DNA of 64,000 nt, from assembly GCF_017599345.1 (NCBI RefSeq), contig NZ_JAGFVL010000053.1, positions 62,001-126,000 on the forward strand, written 5' to 3'. Under the pieces are notes generated by a model. The model had not been told where the DNA came from and did no database searches. It was given only the letters and a program-made list of their open reading frames with translations. Each line of letters opens with the position of its first letter. Position 1 is the stretch's first letter. Of the stretch, positions 50,215 to 58,620 are shown piece after piece. This stretch comes from Gracilibacillus suaedae (lineage in GTDB: Bacteria > Bacillota > Bacilli > Bacillales > Amphibacillaceae). A program made the position numbers and the translations under genes.

Positions 50215-52821
50215 ATGAAATTAAAGGTTTGTACTCTTTTCTTCGTGTTTAGCATTTTTACTGTCCTTTTCTCTATGTCTGATTCATTGGCCACAACTGA
50301 AGAGTTAAGTGAAGAAGGTTCTCAAGCACAAGATAATGAGGTCATCGAAGACGTATCTTCAGAAAAAGAGAATAATGAAGAGCAAAAGGTAAACGATCTC
50401 AGTTTACAGGTAGAGGAAGATGCTGAAGAAAGTGTTGAAAGTGACCAGACATCTAGTCTAGCAGAAGAGGAGAATAAGCTAGAGCTCGAAGATTCAAATG
50501 AAGAGAAGTTAACTGATGAGCCAAATGTAAAAGACGAAGAGGTAAAGGAAGAAGCTGAACAACAAGTAACAACTTTCTCAGTGGAACAACCAAAACAATT
50601 ACAAAATGGTACATATGATGAAGATGTAATCGAACTAAAACTTAATCTAGCAAAAGCAGGGTTTAAGGTTTCGGATAGTCCAACTGATTACTTTGGACCA
50701 ATCACTGAAAAAGTTTTGAAGGAGTTTCAATCATATTACGGATTAACCGATTCTGGTATTGCTGAAGAACAAACATTGGACAAATTAAATAGTATTATTA
50801 ACAGTCCATTGCAAAATGGTAATAGAAATAATGAAACAATAGATCTGAAGCATAATCTAGCAACACTAGGATTTATAGTGCCTGGTAATATGACAGAACA
50901 CTTTGGCGATTTAACGGAAGCTACCGTTAAGGATTTCCAAAAAGCTTATGATCTTGTTCCTTCTGGAATAGCAGATGAAGTAACAATGCGTAAATTAAAT
51001 GAATTGATCGAGAAACCATTATCTAATGGAATGCATCATGAAGACGCAATTGAACTAAAAATTAACCTAGCTAAAGTAGGCTTCAAAGTATCTAGTAATC
51101 CTACTGATTACTTCGGACCTCTTACGGAAGTAGCTGTGAAAGATTTTCAAAAATATTATAATATAGCTGTTACAGGTGTTGCTGATCAAACTACATTAGA
51201 AAAATTAGCTGATATTCTTAGCAGTCCATTACAAAACGGAAATAGAAATAACGAAACCATAGAGCTTAAATATAATTTAGCAACACTAGGGTTTGTAGTA
51301 CCCGGTAATATGACAGAACACTATGGTGATTTAACGGAGGCTACCGTAAAAGATTTCCAAGAAGCATATGGTCTAGTATCCTCCGGGATAGCAGATGAAG
51401 TAACATTACGTAAATTAAATGAATTAATCGATGAACCGCTATCTAATGGAATGCAACGTAAAGATGCCATCGATTTAAAAATTAACTTAGCTAAAGTAGG
51501 CTTCAAAGTATCTAATAATCCAACTGACTATTTTGGACCGCTTACGGAAGCAGCTGTGAAAAAGTTTCAAAAATATTATAATATAGCTGTTACAGGTGTA
51601 GCTGATCAAACCACTTTAAAGAAATTAGATGATATTGTCAGCAGTCCATTGCAAGACGGAAAACGTAATAAAGAAACTGTGGATTTAAAATATGACTTGA
51701 AAGCATTAGGATTTGTAGTGCCAGGTAGTAATATGACAGAATATTATGGTCCGAAGACGAAGAAAACTATAAGTGAGTTTCAAACGTACTATGGTTTAAA
51801 AAGCAATGGAATAGCAGATGAGAGAACGCTTAGCAAGATCGAAGAGTTATTATCAAGTCAGTTACAGAACGGGAATTATAACCAAGCAACAGTGCAATTA
51901 AAGTATGATTTGAAATCACTGGGCTTTGTAGTGCCAGGTAATATGACAGAACATTATGGTCCAAAAACAGAAGAAACAGTTAAAAATTTCCAAAAACATT
52001 ATGGATTAACACAAAACGGTATTGCGGATTCATCAACATTAAAGAAAATACAAGATTTATTATCAAGTCCTATGCAGAATGGTAACTACAACAGTAAAAC
52101 GATAGAATTGAAATACGATTTAGCTGCATTAGGTTTTGTAGTGCCAGGCAATATGACGGAACATTATGGACCTAAGACAGAAAAGACTGTAAAGAGCTTT
52201 CAAAAAGCATATGGTTTACCTGTAAGTGGTATAGCAGACGAAGTTACTCTGCAAACAATAAAAGATTATGTTGTAAGAATCTTTTTAGACCCTGGTCATG
52301 GTGGTACAGATCCAGGCGCTGATGGTTACGGGATAAAGGAAAAGGATGTTGTACTGGATATAGCCGAAAAAACATCCTATTACCTAACTAAAAATTATCT
52401 AGGAGTACGTACATTTCTTTCAAGGGATAGTGACAAATTTATTTCTCTTGATGACCGAACCAAACATGCAAACTCTATCGGTGCAGATTACTTTGTAAGT
52501 ATTCATAATAACGCTTTTACGGGTAGTGCCAGCGGTTTCGAGTCTTATATTTATAATGGGTCTACTTCCGCAACTACAAAAAACAATCAGAAAATAATTC
52601 ATAATTATTTAATCAATAAATTGAATGTAAACGATCGAGGTATGAAGGAAGCTAATTTTCATGTATTAAGAACTAGTAATATGCCATCGATCTTGATTGA
52701 GTATTTATTTATTGATAATAAAGCTGAAAATGAAAAGCTAAGAGACAGCAGTTATCGACAATGGCTTGGTCAAATTACAGCAGAGGCGATCGCCAAAGCA
52801 TATAATTTGAAACAAAAATAA
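50215..52821 (+). CDS. Secreted N-acetylmuramoyl-L-alanine amidase with eight peptidoglycan-binding repeats
   Basis: 868 residues. Signal peptide (KVCTLFFVFSIFTVLFS...SLA), acidic linker to about residue 125, eight 70-residue PG_binding_1-like repeats (about 130-690), then an Amidase_3 zinc domain: DPGHGGTDPGA (His ligand), SIHNNAF (His ligand) and ILIEYLFIDN (catalytic Glu). It cleaves the bond between muramic acid and the peptide stem. Repeat units alternate in type, and units 2-3 are nearly copied in 4-5. ATG 50215 suits GGAGGTG (50203-50209) better than ATG 50212. Closely related repeats occur in the glucosaminidase at 43307. Confidence 0.93.
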   Translation: MKLKVCTLFFVFSIFTVLFSMSDSLATTEELSEEGSQAQDNEVIEDVSSEKENNEEQKVNDLSLQVEEDAEESVESDQTSSLAEEENKLELEDSNEEKLTDEPNVKDEEVKEEAEQQVTTFSVEQPKQLQNGTYDEDVIELKLNLAKAGFKVSDSPTDYFGPITEKVLKEFQSYYGLTDSGIAEEQTLDKLNSIINSPLQNGNRNNETIDLKHNLATLGFIVPGNMTEHFGDLTEATVKDFQKAYDLVPSGIADEVTMRKLNELIEKPLSNGMHHEDAIELKINLAKVGFKVSSNPTDYFGPLTEVAVKDFQKYYNIAVTGVADQTTLEKLADILSSPLQNGNRNNETIELKYNLATLGFVVPGNMTEHYGDLTEATVKDFQEAYGLVSSGIADEVTLRKLNELIDEPLSNGMQRKDAIDLKINLAKVGFKVSNNPTDYFGPLTEAAVKKFQKYYNIAVTGVADQTTLKKLDDIVSSPLQDGKRNKETVDLKYDLKALGFVVPGSNMTEYYGPKTKKTISEFQTYYGLKSNGIADERTLSKIEELLSSQLQNGNYNQATVQLKYDLKSLGFVVPGNMTEHYGPKTEETVKNFQKHYGLTQNGIADSSTLKKIQDLLSSPMQNGNYNSKTIELKYDLAALGFVVPGNMTEHYGPKTEKTVKSFQKAYGLPVSGIADEVTLQTIKDYVVRIFLDPGHGGTDPGADGYGIKEKDVVLDIAEKTSYYLTKNYLGVRTFLSRDSDKFISLDDRTKHANSIGADYFVSIHNNAFTGSASGFESYIYNGSTSATTKNNQKIIHNYLINKLNVNDRGMKEANFHVLRTSNMPSILIEYLFIDNKAENEKLRDSSYRQWLGQITAEAIAKAYNLKQK

Positions 52822-52822
52822 A

Positions 52823-52860
52823 AAACACCGATCTTCAAACTTCGAAGATCGGTGTTTTTA
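52823..52860. terminator. Bidirectional terminator between amidase and LCP genes
   Basis: AAAACACCGATCTTC / GAAGATCGGTGTTTT perfect arms; T runs on both strands. Confidence 0.92.
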
Positions 52861-52865
52861 CCATT

Positions 52866-53918
52866 TTATTCAGTAGCAGTATTATTTTGATTAGCTTCTG
52901 ACGACGATTCAGACTCATTATCCAAAATATCCAAATGAGTTTGTAAGATCTGCTTTGTTTCTGCAAGGTTTTGTTCATCAAGACCATAATAATAAATATT
53001 ATCTAACCAAAGGTCACTACCTTCAAGGTTCAATGTTTCAATATCAATGCTTCCAGATGTACCATATGATAAGAAAGCTTTCATTTCATCAAAAGATAAG
53101 TTTGTTGTCATGTTGTTACCGACAGCTTGAATGGCATCATCTAGTTTAAATACAGAATTAACAGATGTTGCTTTATCAATAATAGCTTTCATAATTTCTT
53201 GTTGTCTTTTTCCACGTTCTATGTCATTATCCATTTTACGTGTTCTTGCTAGTGCTAATGCCTCTTCACCATTTAAATTTTGTTCACCAGGCAGTAGGTG
53301 AATGGAATCACGTTTATCATCTGAGTTCGATTCGGTAAATTCAAATGGAACTTCCATTTCAACACCACCGATTGCATCAATGACATCTACGAAGGCATTA
53401 AAATTCAATTTCACATAGTAGTCAACAGGGACATCTAAAAAGGTTTCCACTGTTTTAATCGTTGCATGAACGCCACCAAAGGCATGGGCATGCGTAATTT
53501 TATCTTCATAACCGACTTCTGGGACATAAACATAGGAATCACGAGGAATACTTAGCATTTTTACACTATTATCATTCTTATTAAGCGTAGCTAAGATTAA
53601 GGCGTCAGATCGAACAGGTTCATTCTTTTCCCCTCTGTGTTCACTATCGTCTACACCGATAAATAATACGGAAACATGATCTTCTGTAGGATCGACCTCT
53701 TTTGCACGCAGTTCTGATTTATTATCTTCACGCCCATCGCTTTCATAAGATTCTGATACAGCTTTTTCTGCTTCATTGACCAAATTGATCGCATATGCAG
53801 AGGCAGCTCCAATTAATATAATTAAAGGTACGAAAATAAAGAATAGAATTTTCCTACGTTTGCTCTTCTTTTTCTTTTCTTTTATTTGAATTCTCGAATT
53901 CACATCTTTTTTTGACAT
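52866..53918 (-). CDS. LytR-CpsA-Psr (LCP) family glycopolymer transferase
   Basis: 350 residues. Basic cytoplasmic head, one membrane helix (about 25-47), then the LCP domain: VLFIGVDDSEHRG, DALILATLN, the arginine-bearing MLSIPRDSYV and the later LARTRKMDNDIERGKRQQE. LCP enzymes transfer undecaprenyl-linked teichoic acids or capsule to peptidoglycan. A Ser/Asn/Glu-rich tail ends it. The start at 53918 has GGGGGAAAG; the longer reading from 53951 lies upstream of that site. Near ugd, tagO and galU, which fits a role in anchoring wall polymers. Confidence 0.92.
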   Translation of the reverse strand: MSKKDVNSRIQIKEKKKKSKRRKILFFIFVPLIILIGAASAYAINLVNEAEKAVSESYESDGREDNKSELRAKEVDPTEDHVSVLFIGVDDSEHRGEKNEPVRSDALILATLNKNDNSVKMLSIPRDSYVYVPEVGYEDKITHAHAFGGVHATIKTVETFLDVPVDYYVKLNFNAFVDVIDAIGGVEMEVPFEFTESNSDDKRDSIHLLPGEQNLNGEEALALARTRKMDNDIERGKRQQEIMKAIIDKATSVNSVFKLDDAIQAVGNNMTTNLSFDEMKAFLSYGTSGSIDIETLNLEGSDLWLDNIYYYGLDEQNLAETKQILQTHLDILDNESESSSEANQNNTATE

Positions 53919-53944
53919 CGTCTTTCCCCCGATTTCTAGAATAA

Positions 53945-53982
53945 CCCACACTATATTACATTTTACTATGAAAATGTGTGGG
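53945..53982. promoter_or_regulatory. Bulged inverted repeat before the LCP gene
   Basis: CCCACAC (53945-53951) pairs with GTGTGGG (53976-53982), and ACATTTT (53958-53964) with AAAATGT (53971-53977). It overlaps the place where a minus-strand promoter (TTTACG, 17 bp, TAAAAT) can be drawn, so it may be an operator. Confidence 0.4.
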
Positions 53983-54101
53983 CGTAAATTGAAATTTATA
54001 AAAATTTTACAATTCTTTTTTGCTTTATGCTATTCAATTAGACGTAATAAAGGGGTGAAATGTTTCAAAAATAATAAAATCTATGTTACTGGACACAATT
54101 A

Positions 54102-54110
54102 TGATATAAT
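54102..54110 (+). promoter_or_regulatory. Extended -10 promoter of ugd
   Basis: TGATATAAT, an extended -10 with a perfect TATAAT at 54105-54110 and no good -35; 58 bp before the chosen ugd start. Confidence 0.55.
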
Positions 54111-54168
54111 GTGTATGTTTTGAAGTTGGATAATAATGCAAATTTCAATATTGAAAGGAAAGATGATG

Positions 54169-55335
54169 ATGAAAATAGCTGTAGCAGGAACAGGCTATGT
54201 TGGATTATCAAACGCGATCCTATTAGCACAACATAATGAAGTATATGCTTTAGATATAGTAGAAGAAAAAGTCAAACTTATAAATAACCAAAAATCTCCC
54301 ATAATTGATCAAGAAATTGAAGACTTTCTGGCAAATAAAGATTTAAATTTAACTGCTACAACAGACGCAAAGCAAGCATTTCAAGGTGTTGATTATGTAA
54401 TCATTTCAACACCAACTAATTATGACCCTGATAAAAATTATTTCGATACTTCATCTGTTGAAAAAGTTATAGATACAGTTTTATCGATTAATTCTGATGC
54501 AACAATGGTTATTAAATCAACGATACCGGTGGGGTACACATTAGAATTGCGTGAAAAGTTTCAAACAGAGAATATAATCTTCTCACCTGAGTTCTTAAGA
54601 GAAGGAAAAGCTCTATATGATAATTTATATCCTTCCCGAATTGTTGTAGGAGAACAATCAGAACGTGCCCGAGTTTTCGCTGATTTATTAGCAAAAGGTG
54701 CTATCAAAGAAAATATTGACATTTTATTCACGAACTCAACAGAAGCAGAAGCAATAAAGTTATTTGCGAATACTTATTTAGCAATGCGTGTGGCCTTCTT
54801 TAATGAGCTAGACACATATGCAGAAGTACGTGATCTTAATACGAAACAAATTATTGAAGGGGTAGGTTTAGATCCGAGAATAGGAAGTCATTATAATAAC
54901 CCTTCATTTGGTTATGGTGGCTATTGCCTACCAAAAGATACTAAACAATTATTGGCAAATTACCAAGATGTACCAAATAATATTATGACTGCTATTGTAG
55001 AGGCTAACCGTACGCGTAAGGACCATATCGCATCAAGAATCTTAGCAAAAAATCCTGAAGTAGTAGGCATTTATCGTTTAACGATGAAAACAGATTCCGA
55101 TAATTTCAGGCAATCTGCTATTCAAGGTGTTATGAAGCGACTAAAAGGTGAAGGTGTGGAAGTAGTTATATATGAACCAAATCTTGAGAAAGAAACATTC
55201 TATAATTCCAAATTAATCAAGGACTTTAATACTTTTAAAGAAACAGCCGATGTCATTGTCGCGAATCGATTAACTGATGAATTAAAGGATGTAAGAAGTA
55301 AAGTATATACACGTGATTTATTTAGTAGAGATTAG
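54169..55335 (+). CDS. ugd: UDP-glucose 6-dehydrogenase
   Basis: Oxidises UDP-glucose twice with NAD+ to UDP-glucuronate, a precursor for teichuronic acid or capsule. 388 residues: NAD-binding [35 protein letters not shown] in the middle, and the catalytic cysteine in [11 protein letters not shown]. Three ATGs in a row (54163, 54166, 54169) follow AAAGGAA; the last gives the family N terminus. The short type resembles Ugd of capsule-forming bacteria. Substrate from galU downstream. Confidence 0.93.
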   Translation: MKIAVAGTGYVGLSNAILLAQHNEVYALDIVEEKVKLINNQKSPIIDQEIEDFLANKDLNLTATTDAKQAFQGVDYVIISTPTNYDPDKNYFDTSSVEKVIDTVLSINSDATMVIKSTIPVGYTLELREKFQTENIIFSPEFLREGKALYDNLYPSRIVVGEQSERARVFADLLAKGAIKENIDILFTNSTEAEAIKLFANTYLAMRVAFFNELDTYAEVRDLNTKQIIEGVGLDPRIGSHYNNPSFGYGGYCLPKDTKQLLANYQDVPNNIMTAIVEANRTRKDHIASRILAKNPEVVGIYRLTMKTDSDNFRQSAIQGVMKRLKGEGVEVVIYEPNLEKETFYNSKLIKDFNTFKETADVIVANRLTDELKDVRSKVYTRDLFSRD

Positions 55336-55348
55336 ACACAAGGAAGTG

Positions 55349-55373
55349 CTCAATTCTTATTGGGCTTTTTTGG
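55349..55373 (+). terminator. Terminator after ugd
   Basis: GCTCAAT / ATTGGGC arms (one G-U pair) with a short loop, then TTTTTT. Confidence 0.7.
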
Positions 55374-55505
55374 TTAGTAACGGACAAGATATATACATGT
55401 AATCCGAATATAATTAGTATACTATTATAAAATCGTGTTATAATGGATCGAAGTAAATAGATTAAAATTAGTAAAAAGGATTCCTTTTTATAAGTAGGTG
55501 TATGT

Positions 55506-56579
55506 ATGTTTAATATAATGGAGTTAATCGTAGCATTTCTAATTTCTGCTATCGTAGCTTTTGCATCAACTCCTCTAATAAAAAAATTAGCTATTAAAGT
55601 AAATGCTGTAGATCTACCTGGTGATAGAAAAAAACATGATGGGGCTAAAGCAAGGCTAGGGGGTCTTGCCATTGTTCTAGGGGTAACTGCAGGTTTATTA
55701 TATTTACAACCACAGCATCCGCACATGTTAGAGATCATCCTTGGTGGTATCATTATTGTTATTACTGGGGTTATTGATGATATAGTCGGATTAAAAGCAT
55801 ATCAGAAATTAATTGGGCAACTTGCCGCTGCGCTGGTTGTTGTTTCTTCTGGGTTAGTAATAGATAAATTAACAATGCCATTTGTAGGAACAGTTCATTT
55901 AGAAGGATTCGGCTTAATTCTTACAATTATATGGGTTGTTGGTGTCTCTAATGCCATTAATCTTATCGACGGATTGGATGGACTTGCGGCAGGTGTATCA
56001 GCGATTGGTTTAACAAGTATCTTAATTATTGCGATCACAGATTACCGTTTGATCGTCGTTTATTTGGGGATGGTTTTAGTCGGAAGTTGTCTTGGTTTTC
56101 TATATCATAACTTCTATCCGGCCAAGATTTTCATGGGGGATACGGGTGCTTTGTTTTTAGGGTATGCGATTTCCGTTATATCCATGCTCGGTCTATTTAA
56201 GAATGTCGCTTTTTTTAGTTTTATTATACCCATTATTATTATAGCTGTACCAATTTTTGATACGCTCTTTGCCATTGTCCGGCGTATGATCAATAAACAA
56301 AATATAGGTACTGCTGACCGCAAACATATCCATTACCAGTTAGTTGAGATGGGTTATAGCCATCAAACTTCCGTGCTAATCATTTACGCATTTAGCGGTT
56401 TCTTTGGCGTTATGGCGATCATCTTTAATAGTGCAACGATGTTGACGTCTCTGATTATTTTAGCTTTAATTATTCTTGGGATTCAGTTAATTGCTGAATT
56501 ATCTGGAATTGTTTTGAATGGGCAACAACCAATATTAAGCAGTTTGAAGAAATTAATTGGGAAAATACAAAAAATATAG
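55506..56579 (+). CDS. tagO: Undecaprenyl-phosphate GlcNAc-1-phosphate transferase (TagO/WecA, MraY family)
   Basis: Starts wall teichoic acid synthesis by moving GlcNAc-1-P to undecaprenyl phosphate. 357 residues, about 11 membrane helices. Family motifs: DLPGDRKKHDG, GVIDDIVGLKA (Asp pair), NAINLIDGLDGLAAG, KIFMGDTGALFLGY and the cytoplasmic HIHYQLVEMGYSHQ that marks WecA/TagO rather than MraY. ATG 55506 has TAGGTG. Followed after 39 nt by galU, probably one unit. Confidence 0.93.
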   Translation: MFNIMELIVAFLISAIVAFASTPLIKKLAIKVNAVDLPGDRKKHDGAKARLGGLAIVLGVTAGLLYLQPQHPHMLEIILGGIIIVITGVIDDIVGLKAYQKLIGQLAAALVVVSSGLVIDKLTMPFVGTVHLEGFGLILTIIWVVGVSNAINLIDGLDGLAAGVSAIGLTSILIIAITDYRLIVVYLGMVLVGSCLGFLYHNFYPAKIFMGDTGALFLGYAISVISMLGLFKNVAFFSFIIPIIIIAVPIFDTLFAIVRRMINKQNIGTADRKHIHYQLVEMGYSHQTSVLIIYAFSGFFGVMAIIFNSATMLTSLIILALIILGIQLIAELSGIVLNGQQPILSSLKKLIGKIQKI

Positions 56580-56618
56580 ACTTTATTTATCGAAACTCAA
56601 GATATTTGGAGGTGCAGA

Positions 56619-57497
56619 ATGCAAAAAGTAAAAAAAGCAATTATACCAGCAGCCGGACTTGGTACACGATTTCTACCAGCAACGAAAGCAATGCCAAAGG
56701 AAATGTTACCAATCGTAGATAAACCGACTATTCAATATATTGTTGAAGAAGCAATTGAATCAGGAATTGAGGATATTATTATCGTCACTGGTAAAGGAAA
56801 AAGAGCAATCGAAGACCATTTTGATAATAATTTCGAGTTAGAAGATAATTTAATGAAAAAAGGGAAATTTGAGTTATTGGAAAAGACAAAACATCCTGCT
56901 AAAGTGGATATTCATTACATCCGTCAAAAGGAACCTTTAGGATTAGGACATGCAGTATGGTGTGCACGTAAATTTATTGGAAATGATCCGTTCGCTGTGT
57001 TACTTGGAGATGATATTGTACAAGCTGATACACCTTGCTTAAAACAACTAATTGATCAGTTTGACCAAACCGATAAATCTGTTATTGGTGTTCAACAGGT
57101 TGGTGAAGATGAGACAGACCGATATGGTATTGTCGCTCCTCAGGAAAGATTCGATAGGTTATACTCAATTGATCATTTAGTAGAAAAGCCAAAAAAAGGT
57201 ACAGCACCCTCAAATTTAGCGATTATGGGTCGTTACGTACTAAGCGCAGAGATATTTGAATATCTAGAGAAACATGATGTAGGATCTGGAGGAGAAATTC
57301 AACTTACTGATGCAATCCAGCGCCTAAACGAATCAAGTAAAGTCTATGCTTATGACTTCCAAGGAAATAGATTTGATGTAGGGGAAACATTAGGTTTTGT
57401 TAAGACAACGATTGAATTCGCTCTGCAAAATGAGGAAATTGGCCATGATGTCAGAGAAATTATAGAAGATTTGTTAGAGAAATATAATCAACAATAA
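56619..57497 (+). CDS. galU: UTP-glucose-1-phosphate uridylyltransferase
   Basis: Makes UDP-glucose for wall polymers and glycolipids. 292 residues. The nucleotide loop is [20 protein letters not shown], followed by [18 protein letters not shown]; the metal Asp is in LLGDDIV, and [10 protein letters not shown] is typical. GGAGGTG precedes ATG 56619. Its product feeds ugd upstream. It ends at a strong terminator. Confidence 0.96.
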   Translation: MQKVKKAIIPAAGLGTRFLPATKAMPKEMLPIVDKPTIQYIVEEAIESGIEDIIIVTGKGKRAIEDHFDNNFELEDNLMKKGKFELLEKTKHPAKVDIHYIRQKEPLGLGHAVWCARKFIGNDPFAVLLGDDIVQADTPCLKQLIDQFDQTDKSVIGVQQVGEDETDRYGIVAPQERFDRLYSIDHLVEKPKKGTAPSNLAIMGRYVLSAEIFEYLEKHDVGSGGEIQLTDAIQRLNESSKVYAYDFQGNRFDVGETLGFVKTTIEFALQNEEIGHDVREIIEDLLEKYNQQ

Positions 57498-57512
57498 AGA
57501 AATATTACCTTA

Positions 57513-57543
57513 CCTGAACAAAAGTATTTGTTCAGGTTTTTTA
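57513..57543 (+). terminator. Terminator after galU
   Basis: ACCTGAACAAA / TTTGTTCAGGT perfect arms with an AGTA loop, then TTTTT. Confidence 0.92.
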
Positions 57544-57613
57544 TGTGTTCGTTTTTTTAATGACACCTCCCCACCTCTCATTTTGATTATAAAGATGAAG
57601 GGAGGTGGCACAC

Positions 57614-57838
57614 ATGGCTATTGCAGAAAGAATTGATTCCAGACTTCAATTAACATTCGAAGAAGGAACAGACCCAGTTTCTGGAGATCCGATTTATAAG
57701 ACCAAGTCTTTTAACAACGTGAAGTTAGATGCGACAGCAGACCAGCTGCTAACGATCACGCAAGGGCTTGTTCCATTACAACAAATGGACTTGTATTCGG
57801 TGAAACGTAATGACACAGAATTAATTACAGAGGATTAA
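57614..57838 (+). CDS. DUF1659 family small protein
   Basis: 74 residues, soluble, with RLQLTFEEGTDPVSGDPIYKTKSF, the usual pattern of DUF1659 proteins. In Bacilli this gene commonly stands with DUF2922 and YvrJ genes, as here; function unknown. ATG 57614 has GGAGGTGG at 57601-57608; the GTG at 57605 overlaps that site. The ribosome site can pair with CACCTCCC at 57564-57571. Confidence 0.85.
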   Translation: MAIAERIDSRLQLTFEEGTDPVSGDPIYKTKSFNNVKLDATADQLLTITQGLVPLQQMDLYSVKRNDTELITED

Positions 57839-57872
57839 TGGAAAAATCATAAGAACCAGGGAGGTGTAAGTG

Positions 57873-58085
57873 TTGAAGAAGATCGAATTAAAATTCGAAA
57901 ATGAAGAAGGGAAGACAGTTACTTTCTCATTGGATAATCCAGTTGAGCCAGTTGATCCGGCGCAAGTTAGTGCAGCAATGGATACCATTCTTAATGAAAA
58001 TGCCTTCTTTTCTTCTGGCGGTGATTTAGTTGCCAAGAAAAGCGCCCGCATTGTCGAGCGAAATGTTAGCGAAATTGAAATCTAA
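57873..58085 (+). CDS. DUF2922 family small protein
   Basis: 70 residues with KKIELKFENEEGKTVTFSLD at the start, the DUF2922 pattern, and a C-terminal VAKKSARIVERNVSEIEI. Second of the DUF1659-DUF2922-YvrJ trio. TTG 57873 is at better distance from GGGAGGTG than the GTG at 57870. Role unknown. Confidence 0.85.
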   Translation: MKKIELKFENEEGKTVTFSLDNPVEPVDPAQVSAAMDTILNENAFFSSGGDLVAKKSARIVERNVSEIEI

Positions 58086-58092
58086 TGAAACA

Positions 58093-58120
58093 AAAAGGAG
58101 AGCAGACCAGCTCTCCTTTT
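58093..58120 (+). terminator. Terminator after the DUF2922 gene
   Basis: AAAAGGAGAGC / GCTCTCCTTTT perfect arms with a 6-nt loop, 7 nt after the stop. Confidence 0.85.
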
Positions 58121-58208
58121 CATTTAGGTGATGTAAGCACGTTTCAAGGAGAAAGCATTCTGAAAATTTCCGAACAAAACAACTACTTTAAGGAGAGGAG
58201 TTCATCAC

Positions 58209-58346
58209 ATGGAGCAAACATGGATATCGTTAATCACAGATCTCGGTTTTCCAGTTGCGGTAACTTTTTATCTGTTACACCGTATCGAAACAAAGCTCAA
58301 TACATTAATTGAGTCCATTGTTGCTTTACCTGAAAAAATGAGGTAG
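58209..58346 (+). CDS. yvrJ: YvrJ family membrane peptide
   Basis: 45 residues: MEQTWISLITDLGFPVAVTF then YLLHRIETKLNTLIESI, one hydrophobic segment plus an amphipathic helix, the YvrJ pattern. AAGGAGAGGAG precedes ATG 58209. Completes the trio with DUF1659 and DUF2922. A longer ORF in another frame (58085-58312) overlaps it but lacks a ribosome site. Function unknown; some small phage-holin-like traits (short, one membrane helix) can be noted but not more. Confidence 0.85.
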   Translation: MEQTWISLITDLGFPVAVTFYLLHRIETKLNTLIESIVALPEKMR

Positions 58347-58357
58347 TAAATGATTTA

Positions 58358-58388
58358 ACCTCAGCTAACCCCCATAGTTAGCTGAGGT
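58358..58388. terminator. Hairpin between convergent yvrJ and the DUF1540 gene
   Basis: ACCTCAGCTAAC / GTTAGCTGAGGT perfect 12-bp arms with a 7-nt loop. The T run is poor on both strands. Confidence 0.7.
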
Positions 58389-58403
58389 CATTAAAGAAGG
58401 CTG

Positions 58404-58559
58404 TTAGACGGTCGGTTCGAATGTTTGGCAATCTGTTTCTTTTTCATTGGCAGCACTTTTTCCGGTATGGCTGACAACATAGATAGTATCTGCATGACAT
58501 CTATTGCCCTCAGCCCAGAACTTACAGTTATTGACCTCACATTTAACATCTTTCGCCAT
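58404..58559 (-). CDS. DUF1540 small cysteine-rich protein
   Basis: 51 residues: MAKDVKCEVNNCKFWAEGN then CHADTIYVVS and DCQTFEP. The four cysteines (C-x4-C...C...C) and the N-x-C-x-F-W pattern are typical of DUF1540, thought to bind a metal. AGGAGGTGTGTCAG stands directly before the start. Last gene of the minus-strand group with the XRE-TPR regulator. Confidence 0.85.
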   Translation of the reverse strand: MAKDVKCEVNNCKFWAEGNRCHADTIYVVSHTGKSAANEKETDCQTFEPTV

Positions 58560-58620
58560 CTGACACACCTCCTATATGGATATTCTGATTCAAGAATGAA
58601 AAATCATGTGTGGGAAAATT

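Noticed and set aside
58085-58312. 75-residue ORF after the DUF2922 gene
   Set aside because: Runs through a terminator, has no ribosome site, and overlaps the well-supported YvrJ gene in another frame.
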